A stretch of 64,000 bases of DNA from the NCBI GenBank assembly GCA_964247055.1, contig OZ176052.1, forward strand, positions 310,001 to 374,000. Direction: 5' to 3'. The DNA comes from Paragordius varius (Eukaryota; Nematomorpha). How positions within the stretch are numbered: position 1 is the first letter of the stretch; each line of letters starts with the position of its first letter. A program made the position numbers and the translations under genes. The notes under the pieces are model-generated. The model was given only the letters and a program-made list of their open reading frames with translations. It had not been told where the DNA came from and did no database searches. Positions 34,699 through 46,700 of this stretch are shown here, one piece after another.

Positions 34699-36264
34699 CA
34701 GGCTTCTTAAACTTTTGTAGTTCACGACCCCATTTATGATTGCGAGTGTCTTAACGACCCTAACAAATTAAAAAAAATAATAGTTTCTTCAAAATAACAC
34801 TTAGAAATTTAGTTGTTAATATTATTAGGATTATTTCGGTTTTAAGAGATTGACAAAAATAAATCTACATTTTTTATAAATTTCTATAATATATTCTGAT
34901 TCATAGTAAATTTATACAAGATACTAGCTGTTGTCAGGCTTCGGTGTGGCGTAGTCTCACCGATAATTATTCTTAATAATTTGCAATAAATAGAGTTAAT
35001 GGAGATAAAAAATAATAATAAACATATTCAATAAAAAGAATATCTTTAATCATTCTTTTACGGGTTTTGCATAAGCTGAAATATTGTGTACTCGAAATTG
35101 ACCATATTTAATCTGCTCTTATTTATGTGGATTTAATTAAAATATTAGTTTTACGAAATCATGGTAAAAATTCTAATTTAAAATTGTGTTCATACAGCTG
35201 GGATCAAAGGATATGAAAAGTAAATCATTTGTGGTTGCCTTTTTGAAGGAAAGAATGATATTATACAACCCCAGAAATGCATTTAACTCAACTCGTATAG
35301 CTTCTTAGTTTTTTGAAAATTAGCTCCAATACTGCGCCCATTTTGTATTTCGTCTCAATTTTAAACCATAGACCCCTACCCATAGGCCTATATGGAAAAA
35401 GCGGTAGTTAAATTTTTTGCCTTTATAAGAAAATATTTGGAATCATCTTTGAGACCATCTTCTCATGGGTAATTCGAAAAAATATCTCAACAGTAAATAA
35501 TCGTTATATGATGGCGTGTTAGGGCATAAAGGCCCCAAATTAACGAATAAAAACCCGGCCTTAATTACCTAATTACGGATAATATTTCAAGCTATCATAA
35601 ATTTTCTATAAAATAGCTCCAAAACAATGCAATTTCTATACAGTGGCGCAGTTTTAGCCCCTATCTGTTTACCCTGCAGCCAATATTAAAAAAAGCAAGA
35701 CTAAAAATCTTGCTTTTTAACAGAGCATAAGTCGAATCCTCAGTGAAACCGTCTCACACACTGGGCAAAAAATTATTTAATTTTTTTGATAAAAAATGGC
35801 ATTTTATGGAGGGAACGGGTAAAAAGTGAGCCCAAATTAAAAAAGAGCCGACGCCGAAAAAAAATAATAATAATCATATTTTAAATGAAATGGTTTAACA
35901 CGTTTACCGGAAAATTGTCTCAAAGACACGTTTTTTCTGGACTTATGTTTTCAAAAAACCCGTTTTTTACAATGGGGTGGGCCCGAACTGGGAGCCTAAT
36001 TCAAAAAAAGGGCGAAGCTATTGTCGAGGCATTCATCATTGATTATTTTTTAACATTTGGATTTGAATGGGTCCCGGTTTCCTTAAACATATCACAAAAT
36101 CTTTTCCATTTTTATAAATATATAAATTATAATGATCGGAATAAGAATGCTAGTATAAACTGTACGATAATTGTTATTTTTCTTTATAACAATAATATTA
36201 CAAGTAAAAAAACATTTTTTATTAATTTTTTTATCACTCGCGACCCATAGTTTAAGAAGCCCTG
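34699..36264. mobile_element. hAT-like non-autonomous element, copy in unit 2
   Basis: 1,566 bp. The same element as 27,626-29,236, with the flanks GTCTATGT and GTCTATAT at the same place. It is therefore one insertion copied by the segmental duplication. Small deletions account for the length difference. Confidence 0.7.
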
Positions 36265-36898
36265 GTCTATATAAAAAAATGGAAAGTGGTGGCTTTGTAT
36301 TTCCGGAAAACCGGTAGACCCATTCAAATCCAATTGTCAAAAAAGTTTAATCATTAATGAATGCCCCGACAATAGCCTCGCCTTTTTTTGAATTAGTCCC
36401 ACAGTACGGGCTCACCCCGTGTGAAAAACGGATTTTTTTGAAAACAAGTTTACAAAAATCCTGTCTTTGATTTTCCAGAGAACGTGTTAGACCATTCGAT
36501 TTCAAATATGATTTTTTTTTTATTTTCGATTGCGCCAAATAGTCGGCTTTTTTAGACCCTCTTTTTACCCGCTTACACTTTTTAAAACTTGGCAAAGTAT
36601 TATTGTAGCCTACTTGATACGATTTTGAGGCTTTTTGGAAAGGGTATAAAAAAACTTTTAATTCATTACAAAACACTTTTTATTTATAATATTATGATTA
36701 TGAACCACATTATCACCACAGTTTTAATTGTAAGCTTCGTTTGTTAATGGGTAATTTTCGGTAAAAAAACACATAATTAACCTAATCATGAAGACGAAAG
36801 AATTTATTCTAAATTTTTCTGATGTGATAGAAATGTTCAGCATCATCGAATTATATAAAAATGTATTAATGTCTTAAAGCGTTACACAGTTTTCTTAA

Positions 36899-37472
36899 CA
36901 CTTCGATTCAAATTGGGGTATCTAAATACCCCAGACTAAAATTAAATTAATAATTTTAAAAAACTACTGAAGGAAACGGGCCCAATATAAATTTATGCTT
37001 CTATCCTGATAAAAATTTTATAAATATGCCAAAATATCTTAATAAAATTTTGTTTTGAAAAAAAAGTTCCATCTCAAACTACTACGACGCCATTTTTATT
37101 TTGCAAAATTTTTGCAAAATATCGTCTTCATTTAATTTTAAAGGTAAAACTAAAGCTAATTTTTTATGTAAATTACAACTAACATCGATAGAAATAGAAA
37201 AAATGGTTTTTTTATATTATTTTTTAATTTTACAATTTGACACGTGTCACGTTGACGAAATTTTTGCCTTTCTGTTTTAGGTTAAAATAAGTAATACCTA
37301 GTATTTTTGAATAAAATTTGTTATATATTTCGGTTTATTAATGTTATATAAGTGCAAAATTTTGCCATGGTTTCGATCCCTTCCATACTTTTTAAAGTAT
37401 TTGATTACAGGCCTGGGGTCAACTACCCCAATTTGAATCGAAGGACTAAAATGAGTGTGTTGTATCCAAGTG
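36899..37472. mobile_element. piggyBac-like MITE in unit 2, full length
   Basis: 574 bp between TTAA at 36,895-36,898 and 37,473-37,476. The ends are CACTTCGATTCAAATTGGGG and GTGTTGTATCCAAGTG. The unit 3 spacer at 47,824-47,848 lacks it and reads AGTTTTCTTAATGCAAAATA, a clean empty site with a single TTAA. This fixes both the ends and the target duplication of the family. Confidence 0.9.
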
Positions 37473-37928
37473 TTAATGCAAAATAGCATGAAGTACGCTT
37501 CAACAAAATTTTGCAAAATTATAATTTTAAAAATGTATGCATTTTTTAATTTTTAGCTGATTAGCATATATTTTGAATATTTTATACAGCAAGCTGCATG
37601 TTTGCGTTTATAAGAAACTTCCATTTACATAATTCCAAAAATGGGACTCTCGGAGTTCACATCAAAAAATTAAATACCTATAATATTTTGCATTTTATTA
37701 GTTTATTAAAAATTTTAGTGATATGGTTTGGAAGCATTTATCTTTCATAAAAAAATTTTTTTACTAATATTTTTTGCGATTTTGCCATTTTATGACCTGA
37801 AACTCTTGCCATAAAAGTGTAAACCATCTTAAACACGTGTAATTCATAAAACCAAAAACACCGTTCCTGATATATTCTATTATGTAAAAATCAAAAAATA
37901 CTTTCTTTTGAAGACGAAATTACGAGCG

Positions 37929-37929
<1 letters not shown>

Positions 37930-37964
<35 letters not shown>
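37930..37964. repeat. (TA)n microsatellite in unit 2 spacer
   Basis: About 17 TA units before TTCATCAGCTTATC. It is the homolog of the run at 30,824-30,867. Confidence 0.95.
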
Positions 37965-37966
<2 letters not shown>

Positions 37967-38884
37967 CATCAGCTTATCTTATGATAAAGGACAATGTTTG
38001 ATAATCATATTTTAACTAAAATAGGTCTTAAAACAGTATTATAGTTAAAAGATTGAGCTCTGGGATATGTAACTTCCCTAATACATGGCGGAAAAAAAGT
38101 GAAAACCTCATAAAGTGCAAATTAATGCACAATTTATAAGGTTTAGCGCTGGCAAAATCATACATAAAATTTATATATCTATATTTTGCAAATTAAAATT
38201 TCATTTTATAGCAATTATATTTTTTTTTTAACGTTAAATGCTGTTGTAGTACTTTACTCCACATCATGGTTTTATTTTTTAATTCTAAATTTATTTTACA
38301 AATAATACATATTAACATTACACCATTTTTATATTATCGCGCATTTCTTTCAGTATTCAGTTATGAAAATCAATCACTATTATCCCTATTTTTATAATAA
38401 ATTTATTGTTTCGCTAGTTTTATTTTAAATTTTTCAAGTAAGTTCATGAAATCGTTGTATTTGATTATATTGATTTTTATACGCCATAAAAAATAAGTTT
38501 TAATTTCAATTTTTCAACGGATATTAGTTGTAATTCCATTTTTATTACCACCTAATTTTATTATTCACTCAAGTATGTTTGTCATTTTGTTACCATATTT
38601 TACATGACAACTTATATTTTTTGGTCCATAATGTTATTTTTATTTTTGGAGATTTGGTTCCTGGTATAACAAAAGTGGCCTGATATTGATACACATTACT
38701 AAAATTGTTTAAAATTCTTAAACATACACCACATTTTCATAACTTTATAATATCAAATTCACAACTTTAACATGATTTTAAAAACTTTACAAATTTTTTT
38801 CTATCATAAACTTTTTAAATTTTTTTTTAAAAATATTTATTCTGTTTGAAAAAAGTTTCTAAATTGATTTTAATGATTGTGTTT

Positions 38885-39034
38885 GGGCCACTCCTGGAGG
38901 TACTGCAATACCAGGTTGACCCGATGGGGAGGGATAGGCAAGCCCAGAGCGCCTCCCCAAAATCTCCAAAAATAAATTTAATATCATGGACCTCTTTAGA
39001 GGTCGTATCAGATATTAAGCTGATAAGAACAGAT
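38885..39034 (-). pseudogene. U2: U2 snRNA 3' half (150 nt), nearly canonical
   Basis: All downstream U2 parts are visible on the minus strand: ATCTGTTCTTATCAGCTTAA, the stem II hairpin ACCTCTAAAGAGGT, AATTTATTTTTGGAG with the Sm site, the stem III GGGGAGGCGCTCTGGG ... CCCTCCCC and stem IV CCTGGTATTGCAGTACCTCC. Nucleotides 1-37, including the branch-point-recognition bases, are cut off by the family B element starting at 39,035. Confidence 0.97.
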
Positions 39035-42000
39035 TTTAATTTATTAATAAACAAAAAAAAAAAAATATATATATACATGTTTTAATATATGATTGCGGTT
39101 TGTATACAGGTAAATATGAAGAAGTGCAATGCAAAGTTCACAATTTGATATGATTATATGTTAATGATTTTAATAAATGTTTATTATTTTAGTTTTTATT
39201 TTATGCTACTCTTTTACTAGTTCACCCAAAAAAAACTCCTCAGTGAGGAGAAAAAATTTGAAGGAAGGTGGGGTGAACTGGAAACCGAAGAAAAATCTCG
39301 AAGAGAGATTAAAAAACTTCGGAAGAAACCAAAGAAAAGGGGGCGCTGGAGGTTGTAGGCTCTTGGCTAGGAGCAGAAGTCGGGGTCAGAAAGGGGGGAT
39401 TTGGTTGGGGCCGGATGGTTCCGGATTTGAATTCGTGCCACAGTTCCGAGGACAAATGGATGGTAGAACTAATCATGAATCTGCGGAGGCGCGGGATATC
39501 GTTCGCACGGCATAATTTTTTTAGAACAAGGTCGTTAGGAGGATACCAAGCCCCAAGGGCTCCGACAATTAACGGTAAAACTTCGACAGTATCGTTTTCT
39601 TTTTCGAAAAAGGATATTAGGGGAGAGTATTTTGATATTTTCGCTTCATGGGAACGGGTCAGACTAGCAAACTGGTTTTCAAAAGGGACACTGGCGTCGA
39701 TAATATATAAAGCATTAGAAGATTTTAATACCAAGTCAGGCTTTAGGGGAAGGGGCGCACAAATTCGTCTTCAAATAAAATTTCAAAACCGTATTTTAAG
39801 TTATTTTTGAGGAGGGTTAGAATTCGATTATGGCGGAATCTCCACGATTGGGAATATTGGAGGCAGTGGTTAAGGATATGGGGGAGGGTCTCTGGAAACT
39901 TACCACATCGCCGACAGGAAGGGTTTTTTTGTGAGCCTGGCCTACAGTTTATTGGGAGTAGGTTAAGTCGGGCACGGTGAATGAAATTCCAATCGCTAAA
40001 GGATGTATAAAGACCAGAAGAAAGGAAATGGGAACTGGCTTTGTGATGGTGGACAGCGTCAAGGACTTTACCTTGGCTGGGTGAGTTAAGGATTTCTTTT
40101 AGGTCTTCACTTTTTATTTGGGAGGAAATGGATTTAACGATGGCTTTCCGGGAGTTGGGGTAGATGCGAAAGTTTGAGCCTTCGATGAAGATAAGATTAT
40201 CAGTAAAAACCCATTTTATATGAAGACGCGAAGAGGCCAGTCTGGATATTGAAAAAAGATTGGAAACGCCAGATGCGGGCAGGTTGGAAACGCCGGATAG
40301 GAATTCGGATAGGTCAGCTGCATTAGGAGAAGGAGTTTTAAAGCGCTGGCTAACCGTGAGTTTGAGTTCCTCTTTTGCCATTTCTGCAATAAGGGGGTCG
40401 GGACTAGTTAGGATTTTGTATGTGGAATCTATTTTATAGATATCGCATAGCGAAGAAAGGCGATTGAAACCTAGTCCCCCGGACTTTGTGTCGATATAAA
40501 AGTAAGAAGTCACTGCACCTTGGGGAAGTGAAGTCAATGATTTAAGGTTTGCGCGAAGGTGAGTGTCGATTGAGGAAAGGTCGGATTTTAGTACCGATCC
40601 CGGACGAAGTTTGTGATGGGTGGTTGGCATAATAAAAAGTTTTAAGGCGTCGCATTTTTGCCATGGAGTCAGGGAAGATGATATAATTTTGTCAATTAAA
40701 AGGTTAAAGTTTGAAAGTTTGTCTGAAGCTATCAGGAACCCAACAGGTTTTCCCAGAAAATCATGGGATTCACCATCGAGGAGGCATGGGATAGGGTGGT
40801 CGTCAATAGATAAATGAAGGGGCGCAACCCGTTGGGGTGGGGTTCGTAATTAAGGATTCGGGACTTTGATGGGTTAATTTTAATGCCAATAGAAGATAGG
40901 AAGGAGTGGGTAAGGGCAATTGCGCCTTTCAGAGAGTCGGGGCTATCAGTGATGATAGTTAGGTCGTCAGCGAAGGCCAAGGAGGTGAGGGGTCGATTGT
41001 TTAGGGCTATGATAATGGGGTTAATACACAAATTAAAGATTAGGCCGGAAAGGGGGCACCCCTGCTTGATTCCTTTAAGATAGGGGATGGGGTCGGTAAG
41101 GTTTTTATCGATTAAAAATTGGGTAGAAGAAGTAAGTAAAATAAAATTTAGAAGGCTTTCAAGGGGTGGGGGCAGGCCAAGGGACGTTAAAATTTGGGTG
41201 CAGACAGGCAGGGGAATCGAGTCGAAGACGGCGGAAACGTCCAGCCATAGAAAGATGGTCTGGTGGTTCGCTGTACGGGCCTTCGACAAGCGGTTGGAAA
41301 TGTAATAATTATGTTCCAACACGCCGTCGAAGGACCCTTTTTGTTGGGGGGCGATGAGATTGTGGAGGGCTACATGGTGGCTGAGGAATTTATAGATAAT
41401 TTTAGCAAAGATTCGATAAATTATATTAGAAATGGCGATGGGGCGAAAATTGGAGGGGTCGGAAGTGTCGCCTTTTTTATGAATTAAGATGGAAAAAGAT
41501 TGAAGCCATGCTTTGGGGACGGTTTGGAGTAGAAGGCATGTTTCAAAGACCTTGGAAATAATCAGGAAGTTGGGGTCTATAAGGCGCCAATGAGAGGCGG
41601 ACATACGGTCAGGGCCGGGCGTAGAATTTAAGCAGGCGTTGAGAGAGCTACTTATTAACTCTTTAGAGAATTCTGGAAATGGCATAGTTGGAGGGGGAGT
41701 GATATTGGGTATAGAATCAGGGGTATAATCAGAGGGGCCAAACCGGTTTTTAAAAAAGGAAAAAACATCATTTAAGGAACCACTGCACCTAGATGGATTG
41801 GGATCAATTATGGAGCGGATGGCTTTCTTTTTATTTTTATTATACAAGCGGCGGAGATTAAGTTGGGGCATGCCATGGGATATAGGGTTTTCGAGTTTGA
41901 GACTGACTCTTGCTTCAAAGATTAGTTCGTCGTACACAGAGTTGAATTCCTGGGCATTTGTGACGGAGGAAAGACGTTCAATTAATTAAGTGAGTGACGA

Positions 42001-42593
42001 TCTGATGTTGTTGTAGTCAGGTCTGTTAGATGGCCGACTAGAAGAATTGGTGGAGACTCTTGTGGGTTCATCAGGTGTATTATCAGCAGTAGGAGGGTGA
42101 GTGAGTGACGATCTGATGTTGTTGTAGTCAGGTCTGTTAGATGGCCGACTAGAAGAATTGGTGGAGACTCTTGTGGGTTCATCAGGTGTATTATCAGCAG
42201 TAGGAGGGTGTTGATTGGTGGGGGGTAGTTGTTTGATATTCGTCTTTGTTCTCTTCATCGTACGTTTGGGTGGTAAACGGCTGTTGTTTGGGAGGATTAG
42301 ACTCATCAGTGGGATTGGATCTGCATTGGTTTGGTTATTATTGTTACGATTGGCGTGAGGACTATCTGAGATGTTTTTAGTATTACTATTGTTGTGTTCT
42401 CGCCTGATGGTATTGAGTTTTTCTTGATGGTGGATAATACGCGGATACCTGTTGTTGGGGACATCAGAATTGGTACGATTGTGGAAGTTATCATTAGGGG
42501 TGTCAACGTGGCTGTTATCTTTGTGTCCATTGGTTGTTTTGTTCACAGATAAAACCTCGTAACGGTTGCTCAAATCAATCGTTGGGTTGTTCA
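39035..42593 (-). mobile_element. Family B RLE LINE, left arm of the large palindrome
   Basis: Minus-strand element lacking its first roughly 2.1 kb. Protein parts in order: a serine/asparagine-rich linker (42,592-41,986), RT (41,937-40,732) with ILIHKKGDTSDPSNFRPI, FLWLDVSAVFDSIPLP, GIKQGCPLSGLIF and FADDLTIITDS, thumb and connector (40,630-39,950), knuckle CRRCGKFPETLPHILNHC, and a nuclease segment (39,734-39,309) with PDLVLKSSNALYIIDASVPF. An in-frame stop in the linker and two frameshifts (near 40,790 and 39,740) are shared with the right arm. A 111-bp tandem duplication at 41,990-42,211 is specific to this arm. The 3' tail joins U2 at 39,034. Confidence 0.92.
39489..42593 (-). repeat. 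Left arm of an inverted duplication (partner 44,727-47,723)
   Basis: The arm is the reverse complement of 44,727-47,723, with only a handful of differences visible: the 401-codon RT frames differ at one residue (SGSL versus SASL), and the connector frames at a few. The length difference of 108 bp is mostly the 111-bp tandem duplication here. The spacer of about 2.1 kb between the arms holds a U2 5' fragment and the 5' part of the right element. Confidence 0.9.
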
Positions 42594-42622
42594 TCTCGGC
42601 CTCTTGGCTAAGATCAAAGTGT
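42594..42622 (+). pseudogene. U2: U2 snRNA 5' fragment (nt 7-35)
   Basis: Reads TCTCGGCCTCTTGGCTAAGA, then TCAAAGTGT on the plus strand, identical to nt 7-35 of the U2 5' end at 53,705-53,741. At its right side family B 5' sequence starts at once (CGAAGCAAATTC), two bases short of the GTGTAG cut seen for family A. At its left side the first six U2 bases and the promoter are replaced by the truncated inverted family B copy. Confidence 0.9.
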
Positions 42623-42949
42623 CGAAGCAAATTCTTTATATTACATCCATCTATTATATTATTAAATTCAAATTATCATATCTCATTTAATCCAATCACT
42701 ATACATATTACATCATCGATCATTATCTTAATCATCATCTAATTCCCTTCGGCTATATCGCATAAGCTACACACTTTTCGCGCGGTCTCGTGACCCATCC
42801 TTCCGCCCTTACTTCTGTGTTTATTCTTTTGAAACTTTGTTATTCCTTCGAAACTTTGTATATATCCTTGGAAAATTTTTATTAAATATTATTCTTTACA
42901 TTCATTAGTTTGATTATATCCGTCTTAATTCAATTCATAAATTTTATTA

Positions 42950-43304
42950 ATTCTCAAAACTTTAATTTGGAAAACTTACCAATTTTATCTTTAACCCTAC
43001 TCCTATCACATTCTGTCAACTCCCTCTAAAAACAGCATATTTGCGGAAATTTTAACGAATTCATTATTCCACTTTTTTGCATCGGATCTCTGATTGTCAA
43101 TCTTCTGCATCTCATACAATCCGGATTAATTAATCCTCGCAACTTTAACTTGGAAAGCCTACCAATTTTATCTTTAACCTCTCACCTAATACATTTTCTC
43201 AACTCTCCAAAAGCAAACTCGCGGAAATCTTAACTAATTTACTTGAAAATTTATCCCTGGTTGTCACACCTCTGTTTTATCTGTCTCCTATACAATCCGG
43301 AAAA
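42950..43304 (+). repeat. Tandem direct repeat in the family B 5' untranslated region
   Basis: Two copies of about 185 bp. Each starts CTCAAAACTTTAATTTGGAA or CTCGCAACTTTAACTTGGAA, runs through CCAATTTTATCTTTAACC, a TCAACTC word and GCGGAAAT.TTAAC, and ends in ATACAATCCGG. Repeated 5' regions in LINEs are often promoter modules, an inference not shown here. Confidence 0.75.
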
Positions 43305-43703
43305 TTTCTTCGTGAAAATAACAACACACTCAAGCCCGAAATCTAATGAATTCAAAATTTTATTTACACCACCCATCACTTGGTTCTTTAATAAGCTCAC
43401 TTTTATATGGTATACATAACGCTATTTAATCTATGGTAAATGATATTTTATTAATTTTCCTTACTTTTTTTTATTATAATTCCTACTTAATCACCTTTGT
43501 TATTGATTTTTATATATACCCATCATCTGTACACACTTTATTTTGAAATCTCTAATTATACATATCGCTCATTTTTATTTATTTTTTTTTAATGGATATT
43601 TTATACTTTATCACATATCTCCCCCTTTTTTTGATATTCTTACCCCGACTCCTTCCCACAACATACATATTTATCTTAATGTCATTTTAATTTAATTACT
43701 CAA

Positions 43704-46700
43704 ATGTCCAAACCGGAAAGAGACAATAATTCTTTATTTATTTCATTCCCGATCCCCCAAACGTTTTTTTGCTCGGAAACAGGATGCCCTGCATCTTTCT
43801 CGGGCCATGAATGGTACATCTCGCGTCACTCTCTTCTGCCCCATTTAAGAATAAATCATAATATTTTTATTACAAAAGTTTTCAAATTCTGCTCGCTTTG
43901 TAGACAGTATATATCTTCTAAACCGTCTCGCCACCCCTGTCTTAAGGATAGAGTTATGTTAAAAAATTCTAATAACCCTTTCAAATGCCGTCTCTGTCCT
44001 GAATCCTTCCCCAGCAATCAAGGTTTGGCAAACCATACTTACATGCATAAAAAGGCTTCTCTCGGTTTTAACAGCTACCTTAATCGACAATCCCAGCAGC
44101 AACCTTGGCGTATCCACCCAGTCTCTCCACTCATATCCCGTGCCCCTTTTCACTGGTCACCCCCACTGAGGCGGTCCCCCGTTCTTATACCATGGAGTCC
44201 CCATCCTCCGAACGCCAGACCAACTTACGCTCAGGCCTTAAATTCACAACTTCCAACAACATCTAATCTCCAGCTCTACTCTCCAAATTCACTTTCAGTC
44301 ACTCCGACTAATTCATCGCACTTGGTTTCACATGCTCATCACACCCCTCCCAGCCAACGAATATCTCACAATCTAGGTCACCTACCTTCCTCACGCAGTC
44401 AATATCCTCCACTTGTCACTCGCAATCCCCAATCCTCAAAAAATTTTACTCCAATCCAACGAGTTCCAATAGCATCCTTTAATAATCTCATGATGACCCC
44501 ACCAAGAAATCCACGAAATATTCCCTCACTCATGAGTCTATCACTTCCACCTCTCTACAAGTATCGCGAATCTCCATACATGTCATCACCCGTCAAAAAC
44601 CATCCATCAAGCTGTCCTCCTAAACCTTGTCTCATGACATCAGCTCCCAGTTTACACAATCAATCCTCACCCAAAACTCCACCGGCTAAAAGAGCTAGAC
44701 ACTCTCCAGCTTGGTTAAAACGGCGCATGAACAACTTAACCTTGATTGATTTGAGCAACCGTTACGAGGTTTTATCTGTGAACAAAACAACCAATGGACA
44801 CAAAGATAACAGCCACGTTGACACCCCTAATGATAACTTCCACAATCGTACCAATTCTGATGTCCCCAACAACAGGTATCCGCGTATTATCCACCATCAA
44901 GAAAAACTCAATACCATCAGGCGAGAACACAACAATAGTAATACTAAAAACATCTCAGATAGTCCTCACGCCAATCGTAACAATAATAACCAAACCAATG
45001 CAGATCCAATCCCACTGATGAGTCTAATCCTCCCAAACAACAGCCGTTTACCACCCAAACGTACGATGAAGAGAACAAAGACGAATATCAAACAACTACC
45101 CCCCACCAATCAACACCCTCCTACTGCTGATAATACACCTGATGAACCCACAAGAGTCTCCACCAATTCTTCTAGTCGGCCATCTAACAGACCTGACTAC
45201 AACAACATCAGATCGTCACTCACTTAATTAATTGAACGTCTTTCCTCCGTCACAAATGCCCAGGAATTCAACTCTGTGTACGACGAACTAATCTTTGAAG
45301 CAAGAGTCAGTCTCAAACTCGAAAACCCTATATCCCATGGCATGCCCCAACTTAATCTCCGCCGCTTGTATAATAAAAATAAAAAGAAAGCCATCCGCTC
45401 CATAATTGATCCCAATCCATCTAGGTGCAGTGCTTCCTTAAATGATGTTTTTTCCTTTTTTAAAAACCGGTTTGGCCCCTCTGATTATACCCCTGATTCT
45501 ATACCCAATATCACTCCCCCTCCAACTATGCCATTTCCAGAATTCTCTAAAGAGTTAATAAGTAGCTCTCTCAACGCCTGCTTAAATTCTACGCCCGGCC
45601 CTGACCGTATGTCCGCCTCTCATTGGCGCCTTATAGACCCCAACTTCCTGATTATTTCCAAGGTCTTTGAAACATGCCTTCTACTCCAAACCGTCCCCAA
45701 AGCATGGCTTCAATCTTTTTCCATCTTAATTCATAAAAAAGGCGACACTTCCGACCCCTCCAATTTTCGCCCCATCGCCATTTCTAATATAATTTATCGA
45801 ATCTTTGCTAAAATTATCTATAAATTCCTCAGCCACCATGTAGCCCTCCACAATCTCATCGCCCCCCAACAAAAAGGGTCCTTCGACGGCGTGTTGGAAC
45901 ATAATTATTACATTTCCAACCGCTTGTCGAAGGCCCGTACAGCGAACCACCAGACCATCTTTCTATGGCTGGACGTTTCCGCCGTCTTCGACTCGATTCC
46001 CCTGCCTGTCTGCACCCAAATTTTAACGTCCCTTGGCCTGCCCCCACCCCTTGAAAGCCTTCTAAATTTTATTTTACTTACTTCTTCTACCCAATTTTTA
46101 ATCGATAAAAACCTTACCGACCCCATCCCCTATCTTAAAGGAATCAAGCAGGGGTGCCCCCTTTCCGGCCTAATCTTTAATTTGTGTATTAACCCCATTA
46201 TCATAGCCCTAAACAATCGACCCCTCACCTCCTTGGCCTTCGCTGACGACCTAACTATCATCACTGATAGCCCCGACTCTCTGAAAGGCGCAATTGCCCT
46301 TACCCACTCCTTCCTATCTTCTATTGGCATTAAAATTAACCCATCAAAGTCCCGAATCCTTAATTACGAACCCCACCCCAACGGGTTGCGCCCCTTCATT
46401 TATCTATTGACGACCACCCTATCCCATGCCTCCTCGATGGTGAATCCCATGATTTTCTGGGAAAACCTGTTGGGTTCCTGATAGCTTCAGACAAACTTTC
46501 AAACTTTAACCTTTTAATTGACAAAATTATATCATCTTCCCTGACTCCATGGCAAAAATGCGACGCCTTAAAACTTTTTATTATGCCAACCACCCATCAC
46601 AAACTTCGTCCGGGATCGGTACTAAAATCCGACCTTTCCATCGACACTCACCTTCGCGCAAACCTTAAATCATTGACTTCACTTCCCCAAGGTGCAGCGA

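Larger units (their letters stand above)
34355..39240 (-). repeat. Segmental duplication, unit 2
   Basis: Tandem relative of unit 1 (27,277-32,892), same order of parts and high identity. Here the U2 3' half is followed by a long family B element rather than 205 bp of it. Frames such as 35,885-36,250 lie in the hAT-like element and repeat R, and I do not regard them as genes. Confidence 0.85.

Noticed and set aside
35885-36340. Frames of 82-121 codons on both strands, also found near 28,958-29,317
   Set aside because: They are shadows of the inverted repeat R inside a non-autonomous hAT-like element; stops differ between copies and no protein family fits.
942-37472. Regularly recurring short GGGGTA...TACCCC repeats as a CRISPR-like array
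   Set aside because: They are the ends of a dispersed TTAA MITE, kilobases apart, in an animal genome.
27277-39240. The two long direct repeats read as LTRs of a retrotransposon
   Set aside because: Each repeat contains whole hAT-like elements, a MITE and a U2 half. No pol lies between them and no LTR-type ends are seen. A segmental duplication explains them.
40883-41487. Plus-strand frames rich in Arg and Gly opposite the family B RT (also 45,726-46,330 minus)
   Set aside because: Antisense shadows of the conserved RT frame; they appear in every family B copy and have no domain.
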